Shown here piece after piece: positions 1-8,627 of a DNA stretch of 64,000 nucleotides. The position numbers and the translations under genes were made by a program. How positions within the stretch are numbered: position 1 is the stretch's first letter; every line of letters begins with the position of its first letter. Source of the DNA: Bremerella alba (GTDB taxonomy: Bacteria; Planctomycetota; Planctomycetia; Pirellulales; Pirellulaceae). The notes under the pieces are model-generated. The model did not search any database, had not been told where the DNA came from, and saw only the letters and a program-made list of their open reading frames with translations. The stretch spans positions 1 through 64,000 of the forward strand of contig NZ_JABRWO010000012.1 in NCBI RefSeq assembly GCF_013618625.1, in the 5' to 3' direction.

Positions 1-110
1 TCCTGATCAATCTGGCGAGCCATCAACTCTTCCCTGCGGCGCGAGACACGGATTTGGAAAAGCGTTATCATCGCAGAAAGAGATTGGACGCGCTACCGCA
101 GATTACCTAA
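1..110 (+). CDS. C-terminal end of an unidentified protein (partial)
   Basis: An open frame with codons starting at position 3 runs from the left edge to a TAA at 108-110. It gives about 35 residues, basic in the middle, ending in ALPQIT. It is the only gene-like reading at the edge, and the next coding start is 240 bases on. The fragment is too short to assign a family. It could be a chance open frame, so confidence is limited. Confidence 0.4.
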   Translation, partial: LINLASHQLFPAARDTDLEKRYHRRKRLDALPQIT

Positions 111-167
111 AGTGCGCGCTGGCCGTGTACATATGCTACACCAGGCTGATATATCTAAATCATGCCC

Positions 168-324
168 AGGGGACGCTTCCCCGGCACCGTGCCTATTTTC
201 TTTTTAGGCATACGAAATCCGTACCCAGTTTCGCTGCTAGACAAGCAGCAAAACGTAGGGCCCGCGTGTCGCGGGTCGGACGCCTGGTACCCGCTTCGCG
301 ACCCGCGTTCGCGCGGGGCCCTAC
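168..324. repeat. Intergenic hairpins and long inverted repeat
   Basis: Three structures stand in a row upstream of the first complete gene. A GGGGA/TCCCC hairpin lies at 169-182 and a TGCCTA/TAGGCA hairpin at 190-210. A longer inverted repeat has arms GTAGGGCCCGCG (255-266) and CGCGGGGCCCTAC (312-324). They resemble dispersed REP-like spacer elements and share the GTAGGG/CCCTAC ends of the element at 1292-1407. Nothing else is seen in 111-353. Confidence 0.55.
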
Positions 325-353
325 TAAACCCAACACCATATAAGAGCACCGTC

Positions 354-1280
354 ATGTCCCATCACCACGAAAAACCTGAAAAACACGAACTGGGCGCCTC
401 CGCGCACGGTTCGCAGGTTGCCGTGATCGATGGCAACCGACTCATTTGCCCCTGCTGCGGAGAAGTCCTGGCCATCCTGGCTGATGAGCCTCCTGAGGAG
501 CCAGTCGATAACGAGTCTGTCAATAACGAACCGGCCCAAGAAGAGCCAGCCGACGAGCCACCATGGCAACCGACCGAGTCGAAACACTTCGTCCTACCGC
601 AACCGGACTTATCATCCCCCTGGGATGAAATCGCTCGTCGGCAAGACGCCCTTAAAGAAGCCGCCTGGGAGGCCTACAACCAGTCCGAAAAGGCCAAGCA
701 GGAAGCACTTTACGCCCAATATCTAGAGTCCGATGACCCCGGCTTCCTAGCCGATTATCTGACGGTGCCGATCGATCCTGAGATCGACGCCTACGAGATC
801 CCCGCCGAAGATCCGCCCCCGCTGCCCAGTCGAAAAAAGACAAAGCCAGCGCGGACGGTGACCCGGCCACCACGCGAGCAAAACACAGAGACCTGGCGCC
901 AACGGAAACTCCGTTGGCGAACGCATCTGTTCGAAGAACCTCGCACGCGCGATCGAGAACGTTTCTTGGCGTGGACCTTCTACCACACCAAGATGCTCGA
1001 CCTGCAACTGCAGGAAGAGATTCGTTTGAAGCAGGCCAAGATCGAAGGCCTGCGATTCGAGCATGGCGTTTCAGAAGAAACACCCTCGTACGAAGCGCAC
1101 TTGCCTGACGATAACCTGCCAAGGGCACGACCTCACGTTGCAGTCCAAGAGTTCGACCTTCTGTACTGGATCGAACAGGTAAGCCGGTCAGAAGAAAAAC
1201 ACGCCCACAAAGACGTGAGCATGGCACCCGCCGATGTCAAACCGAACCAGTATCTAGCCAACGAACGCGGCCCTCCCTGA
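354..1280 (+). CDS. Hypothetical protein with CPCC motif and charged coiled regions
   Basis: A 308-residue soluble protein of unknown function. The ATG at 354 is chosen because the in-frame codons upstream cross the intergenic inverted repeat. Residues 31-36 contain a CPCCG motif, half of a possible zinc knuckle. An acidic Glu/Pro-rich stretch follows (about 42-75), then a charged, probably helical C-terminal half rich in Glu, Arg and Gln. There is no signal peptide or membrane segment. The C-terminal end is low in complexity. It stands alone between repeat-bearing spacers. I do not recognise the family; similar proteins may exist only in related planctomycetes. Confidence 0.7.
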   Translation: MSHHHEKPEKHELGASAHGSQVAVIDGNRLICPCCGEVLAILADEPPEEPVDNESVNNEPAQEEPADEPPWQPTESKHFVLPQPDLSSPWDEIARRQDALKEAAWEAYNQSEKAKQEALYAQYLESDDPGFLADYLTVPIDPEIDAYEIPAEDPPPLPSRKKTKPARTVTRPPREQNTETWRQRKLRWRTHLFEEPRTRDRERFLAWTFYHTKMLDLQLQEEIRLKQAKIEGLRFEHGVSEETPSYEAHLPDDNLPRARPHVAVQEFDLLYWIEQVSRSEEKHAHKDVSMAPADVKPNQYLANERGPP

Positions 1281-1291
1281 CTTAACCTCCG

Positions 1292-1407
1292 GTAGGGTGC
1301 GAGCAGAGACGCGAAGCGGAACGTATCGCACCAAATGCGGTCTCCATCAAATGGCAACGCGACAACGTTGTGCATGGTGCGATTCGCTGCGCTGCTCAGC
1401 ACCCTAC
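1292..1407. repeat. Long inverted repeat (GTAGGGTGC ... GCACCCTAC family)
   Basis: The left arm begins GTAGGGTGCGAGCAG and the right arm ends CTGCTCAGCACCCTAC. The interior has further matching pieces (GTATCGCACC and GGTGCGATTC). A half copy with GATGCGACTGGC and GCTCAGCGTCCTAC lies at 1629-1662. The element follows the stop of the preceding gene and could fold in RNA, but there is no T-run, so it is read as a dispersed repeat rather than a terminator. Confidence 0.6.
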
Positions 1408-1433
1408 ATCAAAACAGGGTTCTCATCTCTTGT

Positions 1434-1458
1434 CCCCTCTCCCTCGAAGGGAGAGGGG
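1434..1458. repeat. Perfect pyrimidine/purine hairpin repeat
   Basis: CCCCTCTCCCT (1434-1444) and AGGGAGAGGGG (1448-1458) form a perfect 11-bp inverted repeat with a CGA loop. It belongs to the CCCTCTCC/GGAGAGGG spacer family seen several times in this window. Confidence 0.65.
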
Positions 1459-1548
1459 TTCCTGAACAAAATTTAACAAAGACCACAAGAACACGTTCCG
1501 AATCGTTCGGGAACGTCGTTCGCGCATGCGCTGCCAACAAGCCGGATG

Positions 1549-1592
1549 CCCCCTCACCCTAACCCTCTCTGTGCGGGTAAGGGGGCGAAGGG
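1549..1592. repeat. Copy of the CCCTCACCCTAACCCTCTC spacer repeat
   Basis: CCCCCTCACCCTAACCCTC faces GGGTAAGGGGGCGAAGGG around a short loop. It is another member of the pyrimidine/purine spacer family. The rest of 1459-1961, apart from the half repeat at 1629-1662 and a weak inverted repeat at 1493-1516, shows no gene. The stretch 1760-1845 has the look of worn repeated spacer sequence. Confidence 0.55.
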
Positions 1593-1961
1593 ACCGGAGA
1601 TGTGTAGGCATCACGGCAATGTTGATCATGATGCGACTGGCTGCGCTGCTCAGCGTCCTACGTCGATGGGACGCTCGTGTATGCGCCCGTTTGCTCCGCT
1701 TTATTTGGGCGCTGTTTCTAGGTAAGGAGACAATCAACCACATGCGACCTCATCACCCTCTTATCCGTGTCCATCCGCGAAATCTGTCGTTTAAACCACT
1801 TCCCTCAGTGATCTCGGTGAACTCTGTGGCTAACTCTTTGAATTTCTGCGACGCAGGGTCGCTTCTGAATCACCGTCGGACATACCCTGCCGAATCGTCC
1901 CGTTCTTCGTTAAAATCAACCGGTTCAGACGCCAACTCGCATCCAGACAGGGAAACTTCAC

Positions 1962-3389
1962 ATGTCGCACGAACAATACGAAAACCCGTTGATCTCTCGG
2001 TATGCCTCGCGGGACATGAGTTTTTTGTGGAGTCCGCAGAAGAAGCATTCCACTTGGCGGCGTCTCTGGTTGGCCTTGGCCGAGTCAGAGCAAGAGCTGG
2101 GGCTTTCGATTTCTGACGAGCAGCTCGAAGCGATGCGGGCCAACCTGGACAACATCGATTTCGACCTGGCTGCCAAGCATGAAAAGCGTCGCCGGCACGA
2201 TGTGATGGCCCACGTCGAGACGTTCGCCGAAGCGGCACCGGTCGCCAAGCCGATCATTCACTTGGGTGCAACCAGCTGCTTCGTGACCGATAATACCGAC
2301 CTCATTCTTCTGCGGGAATCTCTCGAACTCGTCCGCGATCGACTGGTTCGCTGCATTTACCTCTTGGCCGACTTCGCCAAACAATATCGCGACCTCCCCT
2401 GCCTCGGTTTCACGCATTTGCAATCGGCCCAACCGACCACCATCGGCAAGCGGGCCACGCTGTGGTGCTACGATCTGGTGCTCGATTTGGAAGAGGTCGA
2501 ACACCGTTTGGACTTGCTTCGTTTCCGCAGCACCAAGGGAACCACCGGAACCCAGGCCAGCTTCCTGGAACTACTGCACGGCGATCACGACCAAGTGAAG
2601 AAGCTCGAAAAGCGGGTCGCCGAAAAGATGGGCTTCGATCAGCTGTACGCCGTCACCGGGCAGACTTACTCGCGTAAGGTCGATACCCAGGTGCTGGACT
2701 GCCTGAGCGGCATCGCCCAGTCGGCCCATAAGATAGCGACCGACGTGCGAATTCTGTCCCATCGCCGCGAAATAGAAGAACCGATTGAAGAAAACCAAAT
2801 CGGTTCGTCCGCGATGCCATACAAGCGCAACCCGATGCGAAGCGAACGTATTTGCGGGCTGGCTCGCTATGTGATCAGCAACCAGGCCAACGGTGCCAAC
2901 ACCCTGGCAACCCAGTGGATGGAACGCACCCTAGACGATAGTGCCAACCGCCGACTGAGCCTGCCCCTGTCGTTTTTAGGGATCGATGCGATTTTGATCA
3001 TTCTGGCCAACGTGTGCGACGGGCTGGTGGTCTATCCTGCGTTGATCAAACGTCACCTGGCCGAAGAATTGCCATTTATGGCAACCGAGAACTTGATGAT
3101 GGCCGCCGTCAAAGCTGGCGGCGATCGGCAGGATCTGCACGAAAAAATTCGCGTCTACTCGCGCGAAGCAGGAGCACGCATCAAGCAGGAAGGGCTCGAT
3201 AACGATCTGCTGGCCCGAATTAAAGCGGACCCAGCGTTCCCCGAGTTCGACGCGGAAGCCATTTTGCAACCGTTACAATACGTCGGCCGGGCCCCAGAAC
3301 AGGTCGACGACTTCCTCGCCGATATCATTCAACCCATCCGCGATCGCTACGCGAATGTTTCGCTTGAGAACGAAGAGTTGAAAGTTTAA
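1962..3389 (+). CDS. purB: Adenylosuccinate lyase
   Basis: A cytosolic enzyme of purine synthesis. It cleaves SAICAR to AICAR and adenylosuccinate to AMP, releasing fumarate. The 475 residues match the usual length. The fumarase/aspartase-superfamily signature [10 protein letters not shown] sits near residues 281-291 and supplies the mobile catalytic serine loop. [10 protein letters not shown] near residue 151 carries the conserved catalytic histidine, and RHDVMAH (79-85) the first conserved block. The ATG at 1962 is the natural family start; no strong ribosome-binding site is seen. It stands alone, not in a pur operon. Identification is firm. Confidence 0.96.
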   Translation: MSHEQYENPLISRYASRDMSFLWSPQKKHSTWRRLWLALAESEQELGLSISDEQLEAMRANLDNIDFDLAAKHEKRRRHDVMAHVETFAEAAPVAKPIIHLGATSCFVTDNTDLILLRESLELVRDRLVRCIYLLADFAKQYRDLPCLGFTHLQSAQPTTIGKRATLWCYDLVLDLEEVEHRLDLLRFRSTKGTTGTQASFLELLHGDHDQVKKLEKRVAEKMGFDQLYAVTGQTYSRKVDTQVLDCLSGIAQSAHKIATDVRILSHRREIEEPIEENQIGSSAMPYKRNPMRSERICGLARYVISNQANGANTLATQWMERTLDDSANRRLSLPLSFLGIDAILIILANVCDGLVVYPALIKRHLAEELPFMATENLMMAAVKAGGDRQDLHEKIRVYSREAGARIKQEGLDNDLLARIKADPAFPEFDAEAILQPLQYVGRAPEQVDDFLADIIQPIRDRYANVSLENEELKV

Positions 3390-3412
3390 ATGTACGGCCC
3401 CACGAATCTTAT

Positions 3413-3458
3413 CCCCTCTCCACCGTCCTCGGGAGAGAGGGTTAGGGCGAGGGGGCCT
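3413..3458. repeat. Spacer repeat, CCCCTCTCC/GGAGAGAGG type
   Basis: CCCCTCTCCACCGTCCTC and GGGAGAGAGGGTTAGGGCG face each other just after the purB stop. It is a family member with a longer right arm. Lying between convergent genes, it might also act as a weak transcription stop, but there is no T-run. Confidence 0.55.
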
Positions 3459-3504
3459 GGCTGCTGCATGAGAGGCATCCGACCCGCAGCACGCGGGCTC
3501 TACC

Positions 3505-4011
3505 TCAGATTAAGTCGACCCGGCGTTTTTTGCGGCGCGACTTTTTCTGGCACTCTTCGCAGACGCCGTTGACGATGAAACGATGGCCAGTGGCGCGGAA
3601 TTGATGCTTGCGGGCCACTTCGTCGCGAAGCTCTTTGAGTTCCGCACTTTGAAATTCGATCAATTGCTGACACTGAGTGCAGTAAAGGTGATCGTGATCG
3701 GGGTAGCCATAGTCGTGTTCGTACACGGCTCGGCCGCCGATTTCCATCTTCCTGAGCAGGCCTGATTCGACCAATTCATTCAGCGTTCGATAAACGGTCG
3801 GGCGGCTGACACGATCGGAACCTTTGCTGTGGTGCGAAAGTTCGTCGATCAATTGATCGGCATCGAAATGCTCGTGGTGGCTAAAAACGTGCTCGATGAG
3901 GATACGGCGCGGCTGCGTGATTCGCTTTCCCTTACTTTTAAGGTACTCCTCGAACCGCTCCATCGGGGTTAGAGCAACGTCGACGGCTTCCAAAGCAAAC
4001 GGATCAGACAT
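3505..4011 (-). CDS. Fur-family metalloregulator
   Basis: A 168-residue DNA-binding repressor of the Fur/PerR/Zur family. These proteins bind a metal ion or sense peroxide and then occupy operators of iron, zinc or oxidative-stress genes. A winged helix spans about residues 28-95, with the recognition segment SRPTVYRTLNEL. The dimerisation/metal domain has the histidine-rich DYGYPDHDHLYC stretch and two structural-zinc pairs, CTQC (111-114) and CEEC (151-154). The C-terminus is strongly basic (KKSRRKKRR), which is unusual. No metal-uptake gene is adjacent, so the specificity cannot be read from context. A repeated TTGAGACTGA motif upstream suggests autoregulation. Confidence 0.9.
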   Translation of the reverse strand: MSDPFALEAVDVALTPMERFEEYLKSKGKRITQPRRILIEHVFSHHEHFDADQLIDELSHHSKGSDRVSRPTVYRTLNELVESGLLRKMEIGGRAVYEHDYGYPDHDHLYCTQCQQLIEFQSAELKELRDEVARKHQFRATGHRFIVNGVCEECQKKSRRKKRRVDLI

Positions 4012-4048
4012 GGGAATCTCAATAAGGACAACAAGGGCTTCTGCTTTG

Positions 4049-4121
4049 TTGAGACTGAGTTGCTTTATCTATCTAATTGCTGTTTAAGAAGATACGAAGA
4101 TGCAACGCTCATCAGTCTCAA
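4049..4121 (-). promoter_or_regulatory. Inverted TTGAGACTGA motifs upstream of the Fur-family gene
   Basis: TTGAGACTGA at 4049-4058 is repeated in perfect inverted orientation as TCAGTCTCAA at 4112-4121, 53 bases apart. Both are followed, on their own strand, by a GTTGC-like sequence. They lie 40-110 bases upstream of the regulator's ATG. Paired motifs there fit an autoregulatory operator; this is inference. Confidence 0.35.
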
Positions 4122-4204
4122 TACGGAATTCTAGGCCAAAGTTGCCCAGCTACAAGCCCAGGTTTGGCCTGAATTTGACAACCGCACGCAAGCGAGCCGT
4201 ACAA

Positions 4205-4242
4205 TGAAAAAACGGGCAGCACCCATTGAGAATGCTGCCCGT
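4205..4242 (-). terminator. Rho-independent terminator of flgM
   Basis: Read on the minus strand, a perfect 10-bp stem (4233-4242 with 4212-4221, core GGGCAGCA/TGCTGCCC) is followed directly by a run of six T. It lies about 35 bases past the flgM stop. Confidence 0.85.
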
Positions 4243-4278
4243 GTTTACGGGTTTTCTAAGTTGTTTGTTTTTGGCAAC

Positions 4279-4557
4279 TTAGCCGATTTCATCGAGCAGG
4301 CGTTCCATAGCCAGATCGAGCTTTTCGTCGGTTAGGTAGCTTCCGTCGGCGATTTGGGCCTTAATCTGGGCGACTCGATCCGCACGAATGTCCGGGATGT
4401 CCTTCACCTGGCTGGCAAAGTCGGCTTCGTGAGAAATATCGAGTTCGTCGACGGTGTCGAATTGGCTACGGCTGTCTACGGTCGGGGCCTGCGGTGCGTG
4501 ATGCGGACCTCGGATGGACTGTGCCGGGTGAACTGCGGTTGGGCCATTAATATGCAT
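4279..4557 (-). CDS. flgM: Anti-sigma-28 factor FlgM
   Basis: A small inhibitor that holds the flagellar sigma factor FliA inactive until the hook is complete and FlgM is exported. The protein has 92 residues, normal for the family. The disordered N-terminal half is Pro/His-rich. The conserved sigma-binding half contains DIRADRVAQIKAQI (56-69), then GSYLTDEKLDLAMERLL, the classic pattern of a basic helix followed by a G-x-Y turn and a last helix. An AGGA lies 7 bases before the ATG. It sits 23 kb from fliA and the other flagellar genes, with its own terminator. A possible sigma-28 promoter lies upstream. Confidence 0.85.
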   Translation of the reverse strand: MHINGPTAVHPAQSIRGPHHAPQAPTVDSRSQFDTVDELDISHEADFASQVKDIPDIRADRVAQIKAQIADGSYLTDEKLDLAMERLLDEIG

Positions 4558-4584
4558 GGTAAATCCTAACTCCCTTTGACGTCT

Positions 4585-4782
4585 TTATGCTTGAGTTTTG
4601 GGTTGATTGGGTCCACTCAAACGTAACGTCCTTAAAATCATGACCGGAACGGAGGTCTGGGCTTTCCCTAAGTTGGTTTGCCCGGCTTCTTCAGGCAACC
4701 CGTGGGAGGCAGTTTCCCAACCTCGCAAATATAGTTCATTGGCGTCTTCCATGGTGCCGTATTCCGTGTCAGTTATAGCCAT
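4585..4782 (-). CDS. Small hypothetical protein upstream of flgM
   Basis: A 65-codon frame ending 27 bases before flgM on the same strand. The first 35 residues have normal composition and a probable helix (MEDANELYLRGWE); the end is basic and proline-containing. No ribosome-binding site is evident. Its position between a possible sigma-28-type promoter and flgM suggests either a small co-transcribed flagellar protein or just the flgM leader. I do not recognise a family. Confidence 0.35.
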   Translation of the reverse strand: MAITDTEYGTMEDANELYLRGWETASHGLPEEAGQTNLGKAQTSVPVMILRTLRLSGPNQPKTQA

Positions 4783-4833
4783 CCGTGTGAAGCAAGTGAC
4801 TCACGGCGAAGAGTTCGTCAGGAAGTACCCTTC

Positions 4834-4861
4834 TTATCGACTTGCTAGCACTCGAGATTCA
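4834..4861 (-). promoter_or_regulatory. Possible sigma-28 (FliA) promoter for flgM
   Basis: On the minus strand a TGAA element (4858-4861) is followed after 16 bases by GTCGATAA (4834-4841). The known flagellar sigma-28 consensus is TAAA, 14-16 bases, GCCGATAA; seven of eight -10 bases match. It would start RNA about 45 bases before the 65-codon frame. Evidence is by eye only. Confidence 0.35.
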
Positions 4862-5634
4862 ACCATCCTTGACTCGGTCTCGTTATGCAGTCCCTGGCAA
4901 CGTCGCCGACCAGGCTGTCTCTTTCGGACCGGCAAATTAAACCGATTAAACGGCTTATTCAGGGCCCCAGAGAACCGTCGGCGGCGAGTACCTGCCTTGC
5001 GTATCGCACAATCGTTACGACTGCACTATGCAAATGGTTTGCCAAAAATTACGGCGATTGTTGCTCTAGCGACATTTTTCCCATGCCGCCCGGCAAACGA
5101 GCCCGAGAGTACGGCAATTGTCAGATTGGCTCAATCGCAATTGCGACCGACGCAGCCTGAATCTTGAGAAATTCCGGCCCCATCCGAGGATTTCCTCGAA
5201 TTATTTCGACATAGGAGGAAACCAACACGTCAATTCGTACGTTAACCTAACTATAGGGAAGCGGTTCTTTCCTTGGTAATTCTCATTATTTGCCTTCAGA
5301 TCAGCACACACGAAGCGAATAATAAACAGGAGAGGCCCCAGATCGGCGTGGAAGACAAGCAAAGATCGGAGCCCATGGCCCACAAGGGGTGCAACCAAGC
5401 CCCTCCGAAGGCCTTGATTGCAATTTTACCCCCCTTTAAATTCACCTAACGCCTTGGGATACCACGTTAGTCCTATTGCAAGGGTGAGCCTTTTTTACTA
5501 AATCTAAGAAAGACGTGAACCAGAGGAGTCTATTTCACGTCTAAAACTTAGAGTAGAGCACGCGTCAGTGCAGCGCAGGATTCGCTGCTGTCAGCTACAG
5601 GGACTGTAGCGAACTTTCCCTTGGGAGTTCGCTC
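4862..5634. other. Long spacer with no convincing gene
   Basis: No frame here has a plausible start, composition or family. A perfect 12-bp palindrome (TCGCAATTGCGA) lies at 5135-5146. The last 60 bases lead into the small gene at 5635. It may hold promoters or an unrecognised RNA. Confidence 0.5.
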
Positions 5635-5847
5635 ATGAACGACTCGCTTTTCGATACCATGCAAATCAAGCTGGAAGACGCCCGAGACCGGGAAGAAGCC
5701 CGGATCATGGTAGGCCTAGCGCCTTACATGGAGCTATCCGATTGGATGGACCAACAGTTGATCAAACTGCGCCTCGAATTCCACGATTTTGAAACCACCA
5801 AGTCCCAGCGTCAGAGCGATTGGGCCAAAGTGGCTCCTCAATCGTAA
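5635..5847 (+). CDS. Small hypothetical protein
   Basis: A 70-residue acidic protein, helical by appearance (DTMQIKLEDARDREEARIM; later DWMDQQLIKLRLEF). There is no signal peptide, membrane segment or cysteine. A GGGAG site lies about 8 bases before the ATG and a clear terminator follows the stop, which together make a real monocistronic gene likely. I do not recognise the family. Confidence 0.65.
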   Translation: MNDSLFDTMQIKLEDARDREEARIMVGLAPYMELSDWMDQQLIKLRLEFHDFETTKSQRQSDWAKVAPQS

Positions 5848-5922
5848 CTTGTTCGCTGGTGCCGGTATCCATTCATTCTTTATCTCTTTCGGCGTCCACA
5901 AAGCTTTCAGAATGACCTAAAC

Positions 5923-5960
5923 TAAGAGTGTCCTAATTTTTTGGGACACTCTTTTCGTTT
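5923..5960 (+). terminator. Rho-independent terminator
   Basis: AAGAGTGTCC (5924-5933) pairs with GGGACACTCTT (5943-5953), followed by TTTTCGTTT. It ends transcription of the 70-residue gene and lies 20 bases before the next start. Confidence 0.85.
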
Positions 5961-5978
5961 CTTGACCGAGAGGCAGCC

Positions 5979-6227
5979 ATGTCGCAAGACCCATCGAATC
6001 TAGACACCATCAAGCAACAGATTCGCCAAGGTAACAAGCTCGAAGCAATTAAAACGCTGCGAGAAGAATCCGGCATAGGCCTGAAAGAAGCCAAAGATCA
6101 AGTCGACGCGATCCAGGCCAAGATGATCGCCGACGGTGAAACCCTACCCAAAGCTGGCGGCTGTGCCGGCGTGCTGATCCTGATCGCCGCAGGCCTGGGT
6201 AGCTTGGGTGCTTGGATGCTAACTTAA
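5979..6227 (+). CDS. Ribosomal L7/L12 C-terminal-domain-like membrane protein
   Basis: An 82-residue protein. Residues 8-48 follow the L7/L12 C-terminal pattern (KLEAIKTLREESGIGLKEAK and onward), which in the ribosomal protein binds translation factors. The true L12 hinge and N-terminal dimer domain are missing, and instead residues 60-82 form a membrane helix after a GGC turn. This is therefore not the ribosomal protein but one of the small L7/L12-like proteins common in planctomycetes and some other bacteria. Its role is unknown. It has the same orientation as its neighbours and starts just after a terminator. Confidence 0.75.
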   Translation: MSQDPSNLDTIKQQIRQGNKLEAIKTLREESGIGLKEAKDQVDAIQAKMIADGETLPKAGGCAGVLILIAAGLGSLGAWMLT

Positions 6228-6300
6228 AGCAGCCAGCGAAACGGTTGACAGCCAGTCGACGACAGGACAGGATGAGCTTCCCGCCTCAATCCCACCTCTC

Positions 6301-8607
6301 TTGAAAGTCGCAGCTTTGTCCCTGCTTCGTTGCCTATTGCCGTTGATCGTTGTTTTTCTTGCTTGCCCTGCGTTACCTGCTAGCGAACTGCCAGCTGTCT
6401 CGAGCAAGGCTCCTGTTCCCGTCCATCATTTTCCCGATACGTTGCATGCCGTGGTTTGGCGCAATTGGGGCTTGGTGCCGGTTGAAATTCTCTCCGATGT
6501 CCTAGAGGCCACGCCCGAGCAAATCACCGCACTCGCCGCTTCGATGGGCCTGCCAGACAACGTAGACGTTCCGCGGCAGATGGCTACCCGCGGGTACATC
6601 ACACTGGTCCGCCGCAACTGGCACCTATTGCCGTACGAGCAACTGCTGAAGCTGTTGCAAATCGACGAAAAAGAGTTTGCTCATCGTCTGCGGGAAGACG
6701 ACTTTCTGTTGATCAAGCTGGGCAACCTGAAGCCAAATTGCCCAAAGGTTGTTTACCACTCCCCTGCCCCGGCAGCCCAAGCACGGGCAGCCGAAATCAA
6801 ATCACTGGTCGAAACCAAATTCGGTAAGCAACTCTCTCTTCCGCCTGAACCTCGATTTGCTTTCATCCAGGAACTAAGCCAGGTCGATCCCACGTTGACG
6901 GCGCCGGCGATTGTTCAGAACGACGACGAGCATCCTAGATTCATTTACTCTTACTTCGCGATGTTCGGCGACCCCTTGAGCGACCCTTCGCTCGATCCAT
7001 TCCCTGCAGGTTTACTCGCCCGACTGCAACAGCGCGGGGTGAATGGTGTGTGGCTGCACGTTGTCCTGCGTGACCTGTCGCCCCCCTCGAAGCAATTTCC
7101 AGAATTCGGCGAAGGACACCAAGAGCGACTCAAGAACCTGGCGCAATTGGTTCAACGCGCCAAGAAGTACAACATCGATGTCTACCTCTATATGAATGAA
7201 CCTCGGGCCATGCCAGAGAGTTTCTTCGAGCATCGGCCGAACCTGAAAGGCGTGCCTGATCCTAGCTCACCGGTGCCTTACTTTGCGATGTGTACCAGCT
7301 CGCCGGAAGTGCGAGCATGGGTTAGCGATAGTCTGGCGTATGTCTTCGATCGCGTTCCTGGCCTGGGCGGGGTCTTTACGATTACCGCTTCCGAGAACCT
7401 CACCAACTGCTCGTCGAAGTTCACCCACGACAAGTGCCCTCGCTGCCAAAACCGGGATGCGTCGGATATTCTCGTCGAGATCAACACAGCAATCGCCCAA
7501 GGCGTCCATCGATCCGCACCCGAGGCGAAGGTGATCGCCTGGGATTGGGGTTGGGCTCGGCATGGAGATGCCAGCGATACGGTCGCGAAGTTGCCGGAAG
7601 ACATCTGGCTGATGTCGGTCAGCGAATGGAAACTTCCCATTGAACGAGGTGGCGTGAAGGCTACGATCGGCGAGTACTCGATCTCGGCTGTCGGCCCCGG
7701 CCCACGTGCCCTCAAGCATTGGCAGGTCGCCCAGAGCAAAGGCCTGCCAACGCTGGCCAAGGTTCAGTTCAATGTCACATGGGAAATGGCCGCCGTACCG
7801 TACGTTCCCGTGATGAACCTGATCGCTCAGCACAATGCGAATTTGGCATCGGCCAAGCTGGACGGGCAAATGCTTAGTTGGTCGCTGGGTGGTTATCCAT
7901 CGCCCAACCTGGAGTTGGCTAAATACTTCGCAGAGGACTCTGAACTGACCGTCGACCAGGCCCTCGACAAGCTGGCCCAGTCGACTTACGGCGAGGCCTC
8001 GGCGGCGAATGCCAAAGCAGCCTGGAAGCACTTCAGCGAAGGCTATGCCGAATATCCTTATGCGGGAATGTACACCGGTCCACAACATATCGGCCCGGCA
8101 AACCTTCTGTATGCCGAGCCAACCGGCTATTCCCCAGGCATGGTGTGCTTTCCCTATGACAATCTAAAACGCTGGAGTGCCCCTTTCCCGCCGGAGGTTT
8201 ACGCCAGTCAATTTCAAAAAATCGCAGACGGGTTCGCCGAAGGTTTAACCTATCTGGAAGCCGCCGCGAAATCGGTTCCGGCCGATAAAAAGCAGTTCGC
8301 CGAGGACGATCTTTCGGTCGCCAAAGCATCGCATCTACACTTTCAAACAGTCCCGCAGCAAGTGCGTTTCATTCTGGCTCGTGACCGTCTTGCGGCAGCG
8401 CAGGGCCTCGAAGAGAAAGCGGCTGCCCGGCAAGAGATTCAAGAAACGCTGGCACAGGAAATGAAGACCGCCATGGGTCTCTATCCTGTTGTCGCGAATG
8501 ACTCTCGGATTGGCTACGAGGCTTCCAATCACTACTTCTATGTACCGCACGACTTGATCGAGAAAGTTATCAACTGCGACTATCTACAGCGGCACTTTGC
8601 GAAGTAG
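6301..8607 (+). CDS. Secreted protein with TIM-barrel/glycosidase-like core
   Basis: A 768-residue exported protein. A TTG start at 6301 gives a clean signal peptide (hydrophobic to about residue 22, cut near PALPA). The alternative is an internal start, which would lose the signal. The middle (about 200-520) has the alternating pattern of a beta/alpha barrel, with QRGVNGVWLHVVLRDL and YNIDVYLYMNEPRAMP. GVFTITASENLTNC follows near 358, with a CPRCQNR cysteine cluster near 379, then VIAWDWGW. That arrangement resembles polysaccharide-acting families such as alpha-glucuronidase/GH20-like proteins. The catalytic residues cannot be assigned by eye, so the substrate is unknown. Confidence 0.7.
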   Translation: MKVAALSLLRCLLPLIVVFLACPALPASELPAVSSKAPVPVHHFPDTLHAVVWRNWGLVPVEILSDVLEATPEQITALAASMGLPDNVDVPRQMATRGYITLVRRNWHLLPYEQLLKLLQIDEKEFAHRLREDDFLLIKLGNLKPNCPKVVYHSPAPAAQARAAEIKSLVETKFGKQLSLPPEPRFAFIQELSQVDPTLTAPAIVQNDDEHPRFIYSYFAMFGDPLSDPSLDPFPAGLLARLQQRGVNGVWLHVVLRDLSPPSKQFPEFGEGHQERLKNLAQLVQRAKKYNIDVYLYMNEPRAMPESFFEHRPNLKGVPDPSSPVPYFAMCTSSPEVRAWVSDSLAYVFDRVPGLGGVFTITASENLTNCSSKFTHDKCPRCQNRDASDILVEINTAIAQGVHRSAPEAKVIAWDWGWARHGDASDTVAKLPEDIWLMSVSEWKLPIERGGVKATIGEYSISAVGPGPRALKHWQVAQSKGLPTLAKVQFNVTWEMAAVPYVPVMNLIAQHNANLASAKLDGQMLSWSLGGYPSPNLELAKYFAEDSELTVDQALDKLAQSTYGEASAANAKAAWKHFSEGYAEYPYAGMYTGPQHIGPANLLYAEPTGYSPGMVCFPYDNLKRWSAPFPPEVYASQFQKIADGFAEGLTYLEAAAKSVPADKKQFAEDDLSVAKASHLHFQTVPQQVRFILARDRLAAAQGLEEKAAARQEIQETLAQEMKTAMGLYPVVANDSRIGYEASNHYFYVPHDLIEKVINCDYLQRHFAK

Positions 8608-8627
8608 GTCCGCAGCCAACTTCTCTC

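Noticed and set aside
162-353. Longer N-terminus of the first gene
   Set aside because: These 64 codons cross the intergenic inverted repeat, so the ATG at 354 is used.
652-1227. A 191-codon minus-strand frame opposite the first gene
   Set aside because: Composition is Arg/Ser-rich as expected for a shadow of a Glu-rich gene.
7267-8088. A 273-codon minus-strand frame opposite the secreted protein gene
   Set aside because: Shadow frame; no family or fold pattern, and the plus-strand frame has a signal peptide and domain structure.
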